A stretch of 64,000 nucleotides of DNA from positions 31,651,805 through 31,715,804 of the forward strand of contig CM057155.1 in NCBI GenBank assembly GCA_029962745.1, read 5' to 3'. The notes beneath the pieces are model-generated. The model saw nothing but the letters and a program-made list of their open reading frames with translations. It was not told the DNA's origin and ran no database searches. The position numbers were made by a program, and so were the translations under genes. How positions within the stretch are numbered: position 1 is the first letter of the stretch; every line of letters starts with the position of its first letter. The stretch is from Echinometra lucunter. Taxonomy: Eukaryota > Echinodermata > Echinoidea > Camarodonta > Echinometridae. Positions 26,661 through 39,795 of this stretch are shown one piece after another.

Positions 26661-27173
26661 TCTCCCATCCAGTCTTCATTCCTCACACGACATAACAATC
26701 CGGACATGCCTCCATACTCAGTGCAGTGGGCGCTTCGCCAGGCAATGCAATAATTTTGGCAAAAGAAGCGTACATTACATCCTCAATATCTCAGCATACC
26801 TCTGAGCCCATTCCATCTCTCTACTACATCCAAAGGGCAGTTATCAAATTTTCGTGTAAGCCAATCCATTTCTTGCTGGATATTTTCATGCTAGCAGCTA
26901 TCAAAAACAAAAATTCATTTCCAACTGAGCAGCATGAGCACGGTATGTTCTGAGTGCATGTAACCACAAATCCGCGATACATATAATCTTTCCTCCTGTT
27001 CAAATTTTACGAGTCATTTATGAAAGCAAAGCTTGCCTTATTCCTACAGTATATTTTGATTTTTTTTTTAAATTACCAAAAACAAATTTTGTTACTACTG
27101 TAACAATATTTTCAATATATTTTTGTTCATTTCTCCCTATAATGGCAGCCGTGCTAAAGCCGGGGTAATAATA

Positions 27174-28220
27174 GTCTAGATTCTGGACTCTTTTTATGAA
27201 GTTTTATATTCCCCGAAACAGCTGCCAAACTCACTGTACACGTCAAGTCGAGTGATGGCGCGATCCCGAGAACCTGTCCGCCCGCGGAAAAAAAAAAAAT
27301 TGAATTTTAACATGATACCAGATTGAAATGAAAGAACAAGATAGAGAGAGAAAGGGGGAGATAGAGAGAGAGAGAGAGAGAGAGAGAAAGAGGGAGGGGG
27401 AAAAAGAAAGAGAAAATTACCAAAGGAGGGGAGGGGCAGTCTATGTAAAATAATGTCCATGATAATTGATTTTAGACCGAAGTCAAACTTAAATAAGACA
27501 AAGTCTTAGTTGTTGTTTGGTGGAGGGGAAGTTAACGGAATAGACTAAAGAAAAAAGAAATACACAGGCAGTGACTAACATAAAACAATAAATCCTACAT
27601 GTAGATCGCGACGAGAATTTCCGATTACACTTTACATAGATGCTCCAAATATTGCTAAGCAAAAGAAAAAGTGATGTCGAGAACGTGGGTGGTGTACAAA
27701 AGATGCAATGTCGATATGGACGTGTATGCGTGTATCATTATGTGCAGTATATACTGCGTAGGCTGGGTATTGTGTATGTACAAGTCTATGTTAGTTTACG
27801 GTGCGCAGACCTTATAGTGCCTCTCAGGTCTTATTGTTAGCATATATTCATCATGTTTCACCCTCATTATACATTTAATCATGTTCTAAAAATATTTTTA
27901 TGCAAGATACTCCTTAATAACGGAAAACATAAAATTTTCATCGTAACATCATGCGAGATTTCCCATTCGCTAATGTAAAGCGTTTTTAAGCAAAGACTAG
28001 CGTAAAGCGGAGGAGGCGAGGCCAATTTAATTGCGCTCCCTCAAAATTCTGAGGGAAAGTCGTTAGCTGAGAGCAATCGGTCTGGACTCTTTTTTCTCCG
28101 GGTGGACAGGTTCTCTGAGGTTCTCGGGATCGCGCCATCACTCGACTTGACGCGTACAGTGAGTTTAGCAGCTGTTTCGGGGAATATAAAAACTTCATAA
28201 AAAGAGTCCAGAATCTAGAC
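27174..28220. mobile_element. TA-flanked element with ~110-bp terminal inverted repeats
   Basis: The left end GTCTAGATTCTGGACTCTTT and the following stretch to about 27285 (including CTCGAGTGATGGCGCGATCC-like sequence) are mirrored by 28106-28220, ending GAATCTAGAC. Both ends abut TA (27172-27173 and 28221-28222). TA duplication is typical of the Tc1/mariner group. The roughly 820-bp interior has a GA microsatellite (27335-27390) and no recognisable transposase, so the copy is non-autonomous. Confidence 0.65.
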
Positions 28221-28615
28221 TAGGGTAATAACAGTGGAGCGCCAGGAGCGTCAATTCTGACATGCATGAACGCTATACAAGAACCCACTATTTATGATTA
28301 TAATTATATTATCATCAAATTATGATGAATGGTAATAAACGGGGTCACCGACATGTCGCCCATTTACTAATGATAATTATATGGTCTTATTTTTCCAGGG
28401 TGTCTGGTGCTCTTAACCGATTGCGCTGCAGGGTTGGGACAGGCCTGCACTTGCCATGCATGCTTGTTTTGACTGATTGAAACTATTATTATCTGTAATT
28501 TTGCCCATGGCAGTTCATTATCTTAGTGAATGGAATTTGCTTGGACAAACTCTTCAGATCTATAACGTCCCTTCTTTGCAGATGTTCAGTTAAATTGAAA
28601 ATTTAACTGATCCTG

Positions 28616-29014
28616 TTAAAGGAGAATGCAACCCAGGCATCAGTGTGCTTTTAGTGAATAGAGATGAACAAGAGAGATAAACAGTGAAAGTTTGAGCAAA
28701 ATCAGACAATCTTTTCAAGAGTTATGAATTTTGAAAGTTTAAGCAAATCCCTATTATGGGGATCCTTGAGTTGGCAACTTTGCCAGCATCTGTGATGTCA
28801 TCGTGGACAACTCTCCATTCATTTTATGCACAAAATTTAACATTTTCTTCATTTTCAAGAAAAAGAGAAATTCTTTTGATTTACTGTTTGAGTATGGCAA
28901 TGCTACATCAATTCTGTAAGCATTTTGAAAAAAATTGTGTTGATTCCTGACTCAAAATTTCATATAAAATCTTTTTTTTTTTTAAAGTCATACACAAAAT
29001 GAATGGAGAGTTGT
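28616..29014. mobile_element. Foldback MITE, family B, copy 2 (right end missing)
   Basis: Begins TTAAAGGAGAATGCAACCCA like copy 1 and carries the same GGATCCTTGAGTTGGCAACT and GATGTCATCGTGGACAACTC segments. Similarity stops at about 29014, inside the second half, with no right terminal repeat, so this copy is truncated or rearranged. Confidence 0.7.
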
Positions 29015-31606
29015 CTCTTGTTTCGTCCATTCGTTTGTTTGTTTGCTTCCTTCACCCACACCTTCATCTTCAATGTTGTCTATTTGAAGCCAGAAGGGTG
29101 TTAACCCATTTGCTTTAACACACAGTTTACGGCCTTCTAGCTCTGAACAGACGATATCATCTGCCTAGAATTCCTTTAAAAAGATTCATTTTACTCTATG
29201 CTCTACGCCACCGCTCCCTTCGTCATTATACCTTCACCTTCTTGTTCATGTTCGATTAGTAGTCGTTCAGAGTTGTTAATACTCTCGTCAGGTGTAACTT
29301 CCGTACAGTTTTTCACACCCCGCTCATTCTTGGAGTCCCGATTGATATCAAGGGAACAAGGTCCATGATTGAAAATCATCCCAACCCCATTCACCTTTTC
29401 AAGTGCTGCTGTGATTCAAATGTACACAATGTGCGATTTTTTTTTCTTTAATTCAGACATGTGGTCACGCAAATGTTCTGATTAGTCAATGTTTATGCTG
29501 CATGTTCTTTCAAATCGTGAGATCGCAACTTCTCTGCGCTTTTGATTAAAAAAGAAATTCTGTATAGCAGCTTGTGCCTTTCACGTGCTGAGCCTTATCG
29601 ATTATCTTCCACAGTCACGTATGCTGTTCAGTGACAAGATAATCTGAGGTGTTATATACATCATTTCGTAAACATGAACTTCGCACTTGTTCCGCTTTTA
29701 TTTCACGCTCCCGTTCGTTATATACCTCAACATCTTTTTTTTTTCCAACTTTTGAGAATATATGCTCATGAATTTGTACAAATCGTCAGGTAGAAATACG
29801 CCTGCATTTGCTTGCACTGAAATGAAGCCCGAAGGCTAGGGACGGAGAATGGTCCATTATGTCCCATGTTAAGCATGTCAAGCAAGGATTCATGGTCCAA
29901 ATTTGAAGTGAATGTTGGCTGATGTTACATGATAAAACTCTTTCCGAAGTGCACAGCGAGGTCATCGTACTTGTAAAGCGTAATTTTGGTTTCATGCAGA
30001 CTTTTGGTTGTCAAGTAATTTGGTAGTTTTGAAATAGCATTCCTCTTTAAAATAATATCCCCATCTACATACGGAAATCAGCTGAATCATGAAGAAATAA
30101 TTTGCAAAAATATGAACTGCGGTGTCATAATCAATTTTCAAATGAGAAACAATATATTGCGTGATGATAATTAGAAAATCTGCAGTGACATGTAATCTCC
30201 GCATATTTCAAAACGCCCTCGGCAAGAGGCACGGAGAGAGATGGATTTGAAGAAAACTTCTTCATAATGATTATATCAGCGTCTGGGATCGGATGAGTTT
30301 CATCCAGGAGAACAAAGACCATCTTGTCATAGTACCCGGTCATACCGCTATAGGCCAACTCCTAACCGCTCCCAGTCAGACCAATTCTTGTCCATTCTTG
30401 GCAATGTTATATTTTGTACGGAATGTGTTCGATTTAATATTGTTTCTCGTTGGTATGACCGGGATGTAAGAAGATGTTGATGTTGCCATCGTTTATGATG
30501 TATTGCCCGAGAGCATGATCATCTGACATGTCTGAAGGCAATGATTAGGCCAAACAAAAATAATTCCCAGTTTCTCGTCCCCTCCTCCTTCCCCTTTTTT
30601 CGGTGAGCCTCAAAATTTTTGTTATATTGTTATTTTTGTTCTGAAATGAAATAAACTTTTAGCCGAGTACATCTAGACAATGAGGCTACTAAACATCATT
30701 ATACCATTCATTTTCACATTGTTTTTAACCTCTTAAGTGCGTATATAAATGAAATATGAAGAAAATATATAAAAAAGAAAAACAGAGGAAATTTATATTA
30801 AAATTGTCCGAATAGTATTTCATGTACAAAAAATATCAATTATCAAATAACATGGAACCCCCTCCTTCTGAAAGTGAAAATATTCGGACGAGAAACTAAT
30901 AGTCTATTTTACTTGGCCTTATTGTGTTCATGCTTTGTCGATGACTTTCATGAATGGAATGTGATATCCATCTGGCAGTCTGAAGCCCCGGGCATGCAGA
31001 AAAGTGAAATTACGGTATATGAAGATGAAATCTGATGAAATCTTCCAGGCAATTATTTTCTCATATTGTGGCTGTTTCAATATAATTTTTGTGCATATTC
31101 TTACATTCTGTTTCCATGCTTTCTTTATAAGTGACTGGGTCTATTTAATTAATAAGATGTGAACGTGCTGTCATTATATTCTCATGGCACTGTCGAGGAG
31201 AAGAAAAAAGAGAGCAAAAAATAGTCTTTATGAAAAATATCGATCGTGCCGTTATTTGATGCTCTGATATTGTCTACATAATTAACACTCAATTTATATT
31301 TTTTGTTGCACACTCCTTTCGTCGAATAGGGCTTAGGACACGTTTATCGGTGTATGATGATACAAAATTAAACAGATACACGCCCGTAATGTTAATTAGC
31401 ATATAGCCGTCACATTGGGTTGGGCAGAGTCATAATGCGTTCGGTACACATATCAACACTTCGTAATTAGATTATGACAGGACTATTAGCCAGTTAGCTA
31501 GGTCGTCGTCTGCTCAATCTCGACAGATTTATGTCGGCGAGACATGATCCTGTCCGATTGAATCATTTCTTAGTGCCGCCAATAATTTAGGCACTTTAAA
31601 AGCAAA

Positions 31607-32032
31607 TGACTAGTACTACTCTAGTCAAAAGTGACACATTACTAGCCAAAATGACTAGATTCTAGTACAAATAATTTGACTAGTCTGCCGGATCATACAG
31701 ACACCAGCACTAACTTGACTTGATTCTAGTGAAATTGACTAGAATTTTGGTAAAAGTTTGGTTAATTTCTACTAGAATTCTGGTCATTTTCACAAGAATT
31801 TAGTCACATTTGACTAGAAAAGAGTAAGTGCCCATGGGATCCCGTATTCTAGTCAAATAAGTTACTAGAATTCTGGTCATTTTTTTTTTCTAGAAATGTG
31901 TCAGTTTTGACCAGAAAAGTGTCGTTCTTCGTTAAATTAAGTAGAATTATGATCATTTTGACTAGAACCTAGTCAAATTTGACTAGAAAAGAGTATAAGT
32001 GCCCGTGTGATCCGGTAATCTAGTCAAATAAT
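31607..32032. repeat. CTAG-rich palindromic array
   Basis: At least 15 CTAG tetramers in 426 bases where about two are expected. Most lie in TGACTAGAA or TTCTAGTCA contexts in both orientations. Direct repeats include GTGCCCATGGGATCCCG, then TCTAGTCAAATAA (about 31829) and GTGCCCGTGTGATCCGG, then TCTAGTCAAATAA (about 31998). An inverse partner, CCGGATCATACAGACAC, lies at about 31687. Origin unknown. Confidence 0.75.
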
Positions 32033-32667
32033 TATGCAAATCAATCGCCCACCGCATTTTTGAAAATATTTACATTGGTTAATCATGGTGTGATAATTAA
32101 GATGTGCTGCTCCCTGTGCTATTCATTGACGATGGAAACCTTGCCGGAGGATTGTCCGATGTGGCAAGTGGTAACAACGAATACGTCCGAAGTGGTTACC
32201 ACATGTGGCCCTCATGCGGTTTTCCCCCACAGTAAAGACCATGCTTCTGGGACATTTGCTTATTTTGCTCCATTTTTCTACATTTTCTGCTTTAGAGTTT
32301 AGAAGGAAATACCCTATATCCTGTTGATGATTAGATTATGCCCTCCACCTCCATGTTTATGGTGATTAGTATTCACATATAGGTCCGACCGTTTGAAGGA
32401 GGAAAATTAATTCGATCACCGAAACTTCCTTGCCAACATCTATAGTTTCAAAAAGTGGTTTGATATTTTCAGAGTCGTGTTACATTTACCAATTTTTAGA
32501 TACTAAGCGATGTGTTGGACATGATGTGCTGTGACACGCATGTTGGTGTGTGTTTAGTAATTGCTCATTTCTTGGTGAAAGTCACATATTTGTTTTAATG
32601 TACTCTTTTTGGACTTACTTTGATTGCAGTGGTATGCGCCTATATACATATTAAAAACAAAGAATAG

Positions 32668-33026
32668 TCATATTATATTACAAGTTTGTTTTGCTCTATG
32701 CAGTCATCTAATAGAAAGTGAAATTCGATAGTTTAGTAAAGCCCAGCACTTTAACAACATATCGAGTGGAAAGTAGAAATCGGGGTGGGCGTGGGGGGGG
32801 GGGGGAGGAAAGTGAATGAAAAGAATGAGGGGATCATATTATATTACAAGTTTGTTTTGCTCTATACAATCATCTAATAGAAAGTGAAATTTGACAGATT
32901 AGTAAAGCCCAGCACTTTAACAAAGAGGAAATTCCTAGCCGACATATCGAGTAGAAAGTAGAAATCGGGGTGGGCGTGGGAGGGGGGGGGGGGTGAGGAA
33001 AGTGAATGAAAAGAATGAGGGGATTG
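32668..33026. repeat. Tandem duplication next to a GA tract
   Basis: TCATATTATATTACAAGTTT starts both units (32668 and 32834). Each continues through AAAGCCCAGCACTTTAACAA and CGGGGTGGGCGTGGG into a G run and GAAAGTGAATGAAAAGAATG. Unit 2 has a 17-base or so insertion around CAAAGAGGAAATTCC. Confidence 0.85.
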
Positions 33027-33549
33027 TCAGAAGAGATGAAGTGAGAGGGGAGAGAGAGATGGAGAGAGGGGGGGGGAGAGAGAGAGAAGGGGCGGGGTAT
33101 TACTGAAGGAGAGACAGAGGCAGGGGAGATACCGAAAAAAGAGAGAAAAGGAGAGAGTGAGAAGGGGAGAGTGTGGTGGTGGTAGGGAGAAGTGAGAAAT
33201 AGAAAGAGATAGATGGAAAGAGAGAAGGGTAGGGAAGAGATAGAAAGTGAGACAGAAAGAGAGGGCGAGAGAGACGATGGTGGTGGGGTTGGTGGTGGGG
33301 TTCGGAGGTAGAAATATGGAGAAATAGAGATGTATAGATGGAAAGAGAGGAGGGAGGGGAAGAGAGAGAGAGAGAGAGAAAGGGGGAGACAGTTGTGGTA
33401 GTGGTAGTGGTGGTGGTGATGGTGGTTGTGGTAGTGGTGGTGATGGTGGTGGAAGGGAGAAATATTGAGAAATAAAGATATATAGATGGAAAGAGAGGAG
33501 AGAGGGGAAGAGAAAGAGAGCAGAAGAAAGAGAAAGTGAGACAGAAGGA

Positions 33550-33581
<32 letters not shown>

Positions 33582-33650
33582 CGGTGGCGCTGGTGGTAGT
33601 GATGGGAAGGAGGCAATGAGATAGAATGGAGAGAGGTGGAGAGAGATCGT
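33027..33650. repeat. (GA)n/(GGT)n purine-rich region
   Basis: About 620 bases of GAGAGA blocks with internal GGTGGT blocks and recurring AGATGGAAAGAGAG units. Long antisense frames (32870-33867 region) rich in Ser, Leu, Pro and His are artefacts. Confidence 0.9.
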
Positions 33651-34217
33651 GTGTGATAATCCGGCCAGAATATGAATATGAATATGATGTTATCGATCTC
33701 TCCCATCGGTAGTTTGCATGTGTATAATGATGACCAATGGGAAGAACTAAACAACACACCTGCGCCTCGCTTGCCACCTCGGATGTGTGACGGGATGGAA
33801 TTAGAAAATTAAAGCCATGTATCACAACATTGTCATGGTGTTTTGCTGCCACCGAACAAGACATCACTGCACATTATATCGTCAGCCTATAGAGGCAGAA
33901 ACTTAGATATAATTATCCTTTTTTTTTCAAATCACGAATTAATGCCTTTCTTGCTCTCAACGGAAGATTATAATACATTGTTCGTCTTTCAAGCTTATGT
34001 CGTGTCTTGATCTTTCTGATTCTCAATCAAAGTACACAGACAAGGATAATTGCCATTCGTATGAAACCCATAGCTTATTCCAATATTACTGTCAAATCCA
34101 GCAGGAAATGTGTGTTCTAATCATGGATTCAAATCTGGTTGTATCTTCCTTACCAATTAGAGGCGGGGAAGGGGGGGGGGGGGGGCACTGCTCATTGGCA
34201 ATAGAAAGTTTAATGTA

Positions 34218-34310
34218 CAGTATCCAACAAAAGTGGGTTACATTTATGTAAGAATTTACATTTGAATTTTAACATTTTGTAAAGGGTGTACTCACTTCTG
34301 TTGGATGCTG
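34218..34310. mobile_element. 93-bp TA-flanked miniature mariner-like element
   Basis: CAGTATCCAACAAAAGT at the left mirrors ACTTCTGTTGGATGCTG at the right, and TA flanks both sides (34216-34217 and 34311-34312). The size, CAGT ends and TA target fit a Tc1/mariner MITE; the family is not identified. Confidence 0.65.
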
Positions 34311-36051
34311 TATCATATTTAAGCGAGGAAATAGAACTGTGCAGTGTGCACCCATATTGTGCTGCAGTCAGCAATAGACTTCTAAAGGCACTCGAAAATG
34401 TGATATTTTCCCTTGCTTGATAGAGAAAATTTTGAATTTGTGCCCCTCCCCCGCCCCGCCCCGCCCCCACTAGAGAATCCTTGATTTCTCTCCCTGGTTG
34501 TGGGTAAAGAGTATAATATCCCAAATATCGTATTAATGTGTTAAAGAAAAAAACACTCCACTTTTACCTTAAAATGAGAAATGATGCGTAGTAATGCGTC
34601 TGTCTCCCTGTGGTACACAAACATTACCCAGCAGGAGAGCTCGCCCCACTAAGTATTCGACCATGCCTCATGCGTATCCAGTGTCATGGGCAGCGTTGTC
34701 ATTTCCATTAACTAAAAATGATAACAGTTTGGGGACTCGTTTGCTTGCTTAATTATGGCATTACTTATTGAGTTGTCATGCTTCGGTGTTTCAGATGTGC
34801 CGGTTCCTTATAGAATAGAAATTGATTAGGGCCTATTGAAAAAAAAGGGGGGGGGGCTGCTGCGTTGATGATTGCATCCACCTAGACACGCTTGAGTTTT
34901 TAATTCGGTGTTAGATTTTAGCGGTGAAAACGGGAATACGGATGCTAAATTGATAGGCTCCTTCGTATCCTGAGCTGCATATAGTCATATTGTTTCTTTT
35001 CGCTTTCCCATTTTGAATTTTACTTTGACTAAAGTGGATATTCAAATCTGAATAAACCTTGTGGTTCATTTTGACTGTTCATTCATGCGATTTTACTCTG
35101 ATGAGTGCATGTCGAAAAGCATATGTCTGTGATCACTTCTATTTTCCTATTTTGACAGTATTATCAAGATGAAAACAAAAAACAAAAACAAAAATACTGC
35201 TGTAGATATTGATAAATAGGGAGGAAATGATTAAAGGTATTTGGAAAAGGAAGAGAGAGAGAGAGAAGAAAATGTGGAGAGAGGTATGTCCAAGGATAGA
35301 TTTCAGGAGAAAAGTATAAAATTATAAAAGAATACTACAGGAATAAGGAACGGTGCTCGTGAAGAACAGAGAAGATTATAGGCATACATAATAGATCCAT
35401 GGAAGGAAATAAAAGACGAGCGGGAGGGTTGGGGATGGGTAATTCTCGCGTTGGGTTCGTTAAAACAATAGACCTACGTGATTGTATTTGCAATCGTTGA
35501 ATTTTTAAGATGATTTCGATTTCATAAGCAACATGTTCGACTCCCTTATGTCCATTAAAATGAAATCAGATGCATCCTTTAATTAGCCTAAAAGCAAGGG
35601 AGGATGATATAACTAAGGAACTGGGCGGCTCATGAAAGCCACTGCAATCAAATTTTCTAGGTCATCAAAGTTAAGTGTATACTGTATCTACAGTCAAGGA
35701 GGCGCCTGAGACAAGAGATAAAAAGTGTCGTCAGTAGGTGAAGATTTGGCTATCATGACGCATGAGGTAATGTTTAGGGTACTTCATGACAACACTTGGA
35801 TGAGTAAACTGTGGTCCTATATTTGGAAGAATCCGCAGACCAATGTGCTACTGGGCTTAGTAGCGCTATGGCTTGGTAAAAGCCCAGCTAATACCGTGTA
35901 CGATAGAAGCATCAGGAAGAATGAAATAAACAGTTAGTGGTTTCACTGGTTTGTATATCATGAAGGAGCTAATGTTTGAAGCTCCTTGGTGTGGTGATGA
36001 TTACCCCTTATACCGAGAATCTGTAAACAGTGAGTGTGTTCCTAGATTAAA

Positions 36052-36096
36052 TAATGATAATGATGATGATGATGATGATGATGATGGTAGTAGTAG

Positions 36097-36152
<56 letters not shown>

Positions 36153-36190
36153 TAGTAGTGGTAATAATAATGATAATAATAATAAGAAGA
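36052..36190. repeat. (ATG)n/(AGT)n/(AAT)n microsatellite
   Basis: Three adjacent triplet blocks: GATGATG, then about 20 TAG units, then AATAATGATAATAAT. Frames across it are not genes. Confidence 0.9.
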
Positions 36191-36329
36191 AGACGAGAAA
36201 GAAGAATATCTGAAATTATTGTTTTCCTTATTATGACAAAGTTTCGTTTTATCGTCCTCTAATCGTGACATTTGTGACCCCTCTCCCATGTAGTTTTCAA
36301 TTAATATTCCTCATGGCAGTGACATCGTC

Positions 36330-36917
36330 TTAAAGGAGAATGCAACCTTGACATCAGTGTGCTTCCAGTGAATGAAGAAGAACAAGAAGAGTAAACAGTG
36401 AAAATTTGAGCAAAATCAGACAATCTGTTCAAAAGTTATGAACTTTGAAAGTTTAAGTTAATCCTTATTATAGGATCCTTAAATTGGCAACTTTGCCAGC
36501 ATCTGTGATGTCATCGTGGACAACTCTCCATTCATTTTGTACACAGAATTCAACATTTTCTTTATTTTCAAGAGAAATAAAAATTCTTTTGATTTATTGT
36601 TTGAGTATGACATGGCTATATCAATTCTGCAAGCATATTGGGAAGAATTATATTGATTCCTGACCTGAAATTTCATATAAATCAATTTTTTTGAAAAATT
36701 ATGTACAAAATGAATTGAGAGTTGTCCACGATGACATCACAGATGCTGGCAAAGTTGCCAACTCAAGGATCCTCATAATAGGGATTTACTGAAACTTTCA
36801 AAATTCATAACTCTTGAACCGATTGTCCGATTTTGCTCAAACTTTCACTGTTTACTCTTCTTGGTCATATTTATTCACTAAGAGCACGCTGATGCTTGGG
36901 TTGCATTCTCCTTTAAA
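36330..36917. mobile_element. Foldback MITE, family B, copy 3 (TTAA type)
   Basis: Ends are TTAAAGGAGAATGCAACC and GGTTGCATTCTCCTTTAA. The element is a long imperfect palindrome: the GATGTCATCGTGGACAACTC segment of the left half returns as its inverse near 36722. At 588 bp it is the longest of the three copies and closely matches copy 1 in its left half when inverted. Confidence 0.75.
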
Positions 36918-39519
36918 AATTATATTTATCTTGCTTTTATCGTAATAAGAATTGTATTTCTGGTCATTTATCAACCTCGATATTAATTCTTCGTTTTGAA
37001 GTATTATATAATGTATTCATGACGGCAAAGGAAATCACATTGTTACGATATTCTGTCACCCTGGCTCCTCGATAAACATTGTACCAATGTACACTGATTG
37101 AACTGGATTCAAAATACTTGTTTTATTATGATAAATCTAATCATTGGATTACTTAATTTGTTGTTTGCTACTGGTAATTACGAAGAAATAGCCGAGTCTT
37201 GTATACGCAAACTATTACATAATCTGCATTCCATAGCACCCTAGCAAGTAGAATTAGGAATATTTTAACGTTTTCGGCATTACAAAGGAATGTCGAAATG
37301 GGTTGAAATATTTATTTTGCAACGTTTCTTTATTGAACGAATTGTTCCTGTTTTGTTAACATCTCACATACAAATAAAAGAGGAGACGGGATAGAAATCA
37401 AATCGTTGTTCGCAACGCTATGAAAATTTAACTGACGGGTGTATTATGTCAATAATTTCAACATTCAACGAGGATGTTGAGATTGCATAAGACAATATTT
37501 TCCAAAAGTTTTTGAGGAAACGAATTGTGTTTACTTGTTTGTTGTTGTTTTGGTAAACATTTCGCATACAAACAAAAGTACAGAAAGATTAGATAATGAT
37601 GAAAGCGGTATAGCTGGAAGCAGCTCCAATGAAACCAATTATTTTGCGGTGGCCGCAGCTCACATCATCACAATGCTTGCTCAAAGTGACCTTAGATGGT
37701 TATCGGCATCAATGTGATGTTTGATTTATATTTATATCGCTTTCGAATCGTAATAAACATCAGAGTTTTTCAGTTATTCATTTGCAAATGAAACTTTCCA
37801 CAGTAAAGGAAAAATGATTTGACACGCAATAGCTTTTCAAGAGTCATACCGAGAGACGATGGAGCCAAAAATATATAACAAATTTCATCTGAGACTGATT
37901 TAACGAAATATTGCCATGGACTTGAATTGAAGTTCTATAGACCAAATTGTACTGAATTTATCTGTCATGTTTTAAAAAGGGTGTATTTTATCTGTACCTT
38001 TTCCCGACAATTTGACCAGTGTATAGACATACATCAAGCACTCTTATTCCCTCAGCAACATGTCCGAATAATATTATATTTCTACAGCGAGATATAAAGC
38101 TTTTCTCGAATACAGGTAAATGGTACATCATAAAATGCATCTAATTTATTTTAGTGGAAATACTAAGTTTTACTAGAAAGAAACAGAGTTTTTGCCGGTA
38201 GCTCGCTCCGCTCGCTCATAGAAACAGTGGTTTTAGATGGCAAGCGAGGCACCAACAAATCATCATATTTGGCAATTAGGTGATCAAAACTATATCTTTG
38301 AGGCTATCACAGAATGTAATTTTTTCCTCGCTCGCTGCGCTCACTCGAATATGTAACGTAGATATTGTATAGACCTATAGTGGATTTTTATAACAAAATA
38401 ACACTTCATCACTAAAATAGTGTGTTTCCCCCTATCTCGCCTCCCTCGCTTGTAATATTTGAAATAGGGTGATTTAGGAAAGTAACAGTTGGACCAGCGA
38501 GGTGATGAATTAGTCAAACTTTTTATATTGCTTGAGTGTACTTTGAGGACAATAACATTTCTTTTATCGCTCGCAAAATAAAAGACGGGATGGTTCATAC
38601 TCTAAGTAAAGGTTCAAGTCCCCCACACTTCTCATTCAAGTAATGAGGATGTACCTCTGCGATATTGTTTGAAAACAATTTTTGTGCGGTTAATTGGAGG
38701 AACGTTAGATTAGACTAATAATACAGAGATATGGGCAGCAAAAACAGGTCCTCCCCCCCCCCCCCCCCCCCGCATATTAAGTCTATCCTTCACGTTTGAA
38801 CCTACACATCCTTTCCCCGATCGGTTGCTTTGCTCCGCGGTCGAGGATATTCGGCATCTGTCATTCCCCCCCCCCCCCCCCCCCCAACCGCGAACACAAA
38901 TCGACACCCATGCATTTAGCATTATATATGAAAGATTAAACAGGTATGATGTATCTTACTTGAAGTTCAGAATAATGATAGGAATACTAAAAATCGAAAT
39001 TTTGGTTAACTGCAAGCCTTGTGGTTGGAGTAAAGGACAAATCGGCTTCAAATTGTAGCCGATTGCAAGATTGCTATTACGTCACTACGATTCGGAACTG
39101 TGTTCGCTTTTATTCTTACAGGGATGCTTGCAGTGTCAAGTGACTCGAGTTGTCATGAAACTGAAAGAGTCGACTTGATTCATTTTCTGAAAGAGGCTTG
39201 AGGATCCTATAAGAAGAGCATTTCAAGAGTGCATAAATATAATATTCAACACCGATCACATTACTCTTGACACCAATCAAAATTCCCATTTTGAAATCAC
39301 TTTTGGTTTTAAAATTGATATATAGTAATTGGTGTACTCATATATTTGATGAATGTAGACGTGGTCACCCTGATGGTGGGAGAACTTTCGTGTTTTTTTT
39401 TCAAGAAACAGTGGTAGCGGCTGGCCTTTTCTCTGCCTTTGCAATCATCCTTCCTTCATAACCTTGTTACATTGATTTACATTTACAATTACATTTACCT
39501 CTGAAAAAGACCCCCCCCC

Positions 39520-39795
39520 CCCATTTCTCTCTCTCCTACCCCTCTCTCTCTTTCCCTCCCTCTCTCCTACCCCTCTCTCTCTTTCCCTCCCTCTCTCCTA
39601 CCCCTCTCTCTCTTTCTCTCCCTCTCCTACCCCTCTCTCTCTTTCTCTCCCTCTCTCCTACCCCTCTCTCTCTTTCTCTCCCTCTCTCCTACCCCTCTCT
39701 CTCTTTCTCTCCCTCTCTCCTACCCCTCTCTCTCTTTCCCTCTCTCCTCCCCTCTCTCTCTCTTCCTCTACTCTCTTTCACTCTCACTCTCACAT
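39520..39795. repeat. CT-rich minisatellite, period about 31 bp
   Basis: The unit TCTCCTACCCCTCTCTCTCT plus TTCCCTCCCTC recurs about eight times with small changes. It is preceded by a C run and followed by a plain CT tract. Only about 430 bp upstream of fascin coding exon 2. Confidence 0.9.

Noticed and set aside
26185..26805. 206-codon Pro/Ser/Thr/His-rich frame
   Set aside because: Generated by the ACC/ATC microsatellite.
32870..33867. Long antisense frames of 255 and 295 codons
   Set aside because: Caused by GA and GGT repeats read as Ser/Leu/Pro/His; not genes.
39520..39795. Regularly spaced repeats considered as a CRISPR array
   Set aside because: Units are contiguous low-complexity CT sequence without unique spacers, in an animal intron.
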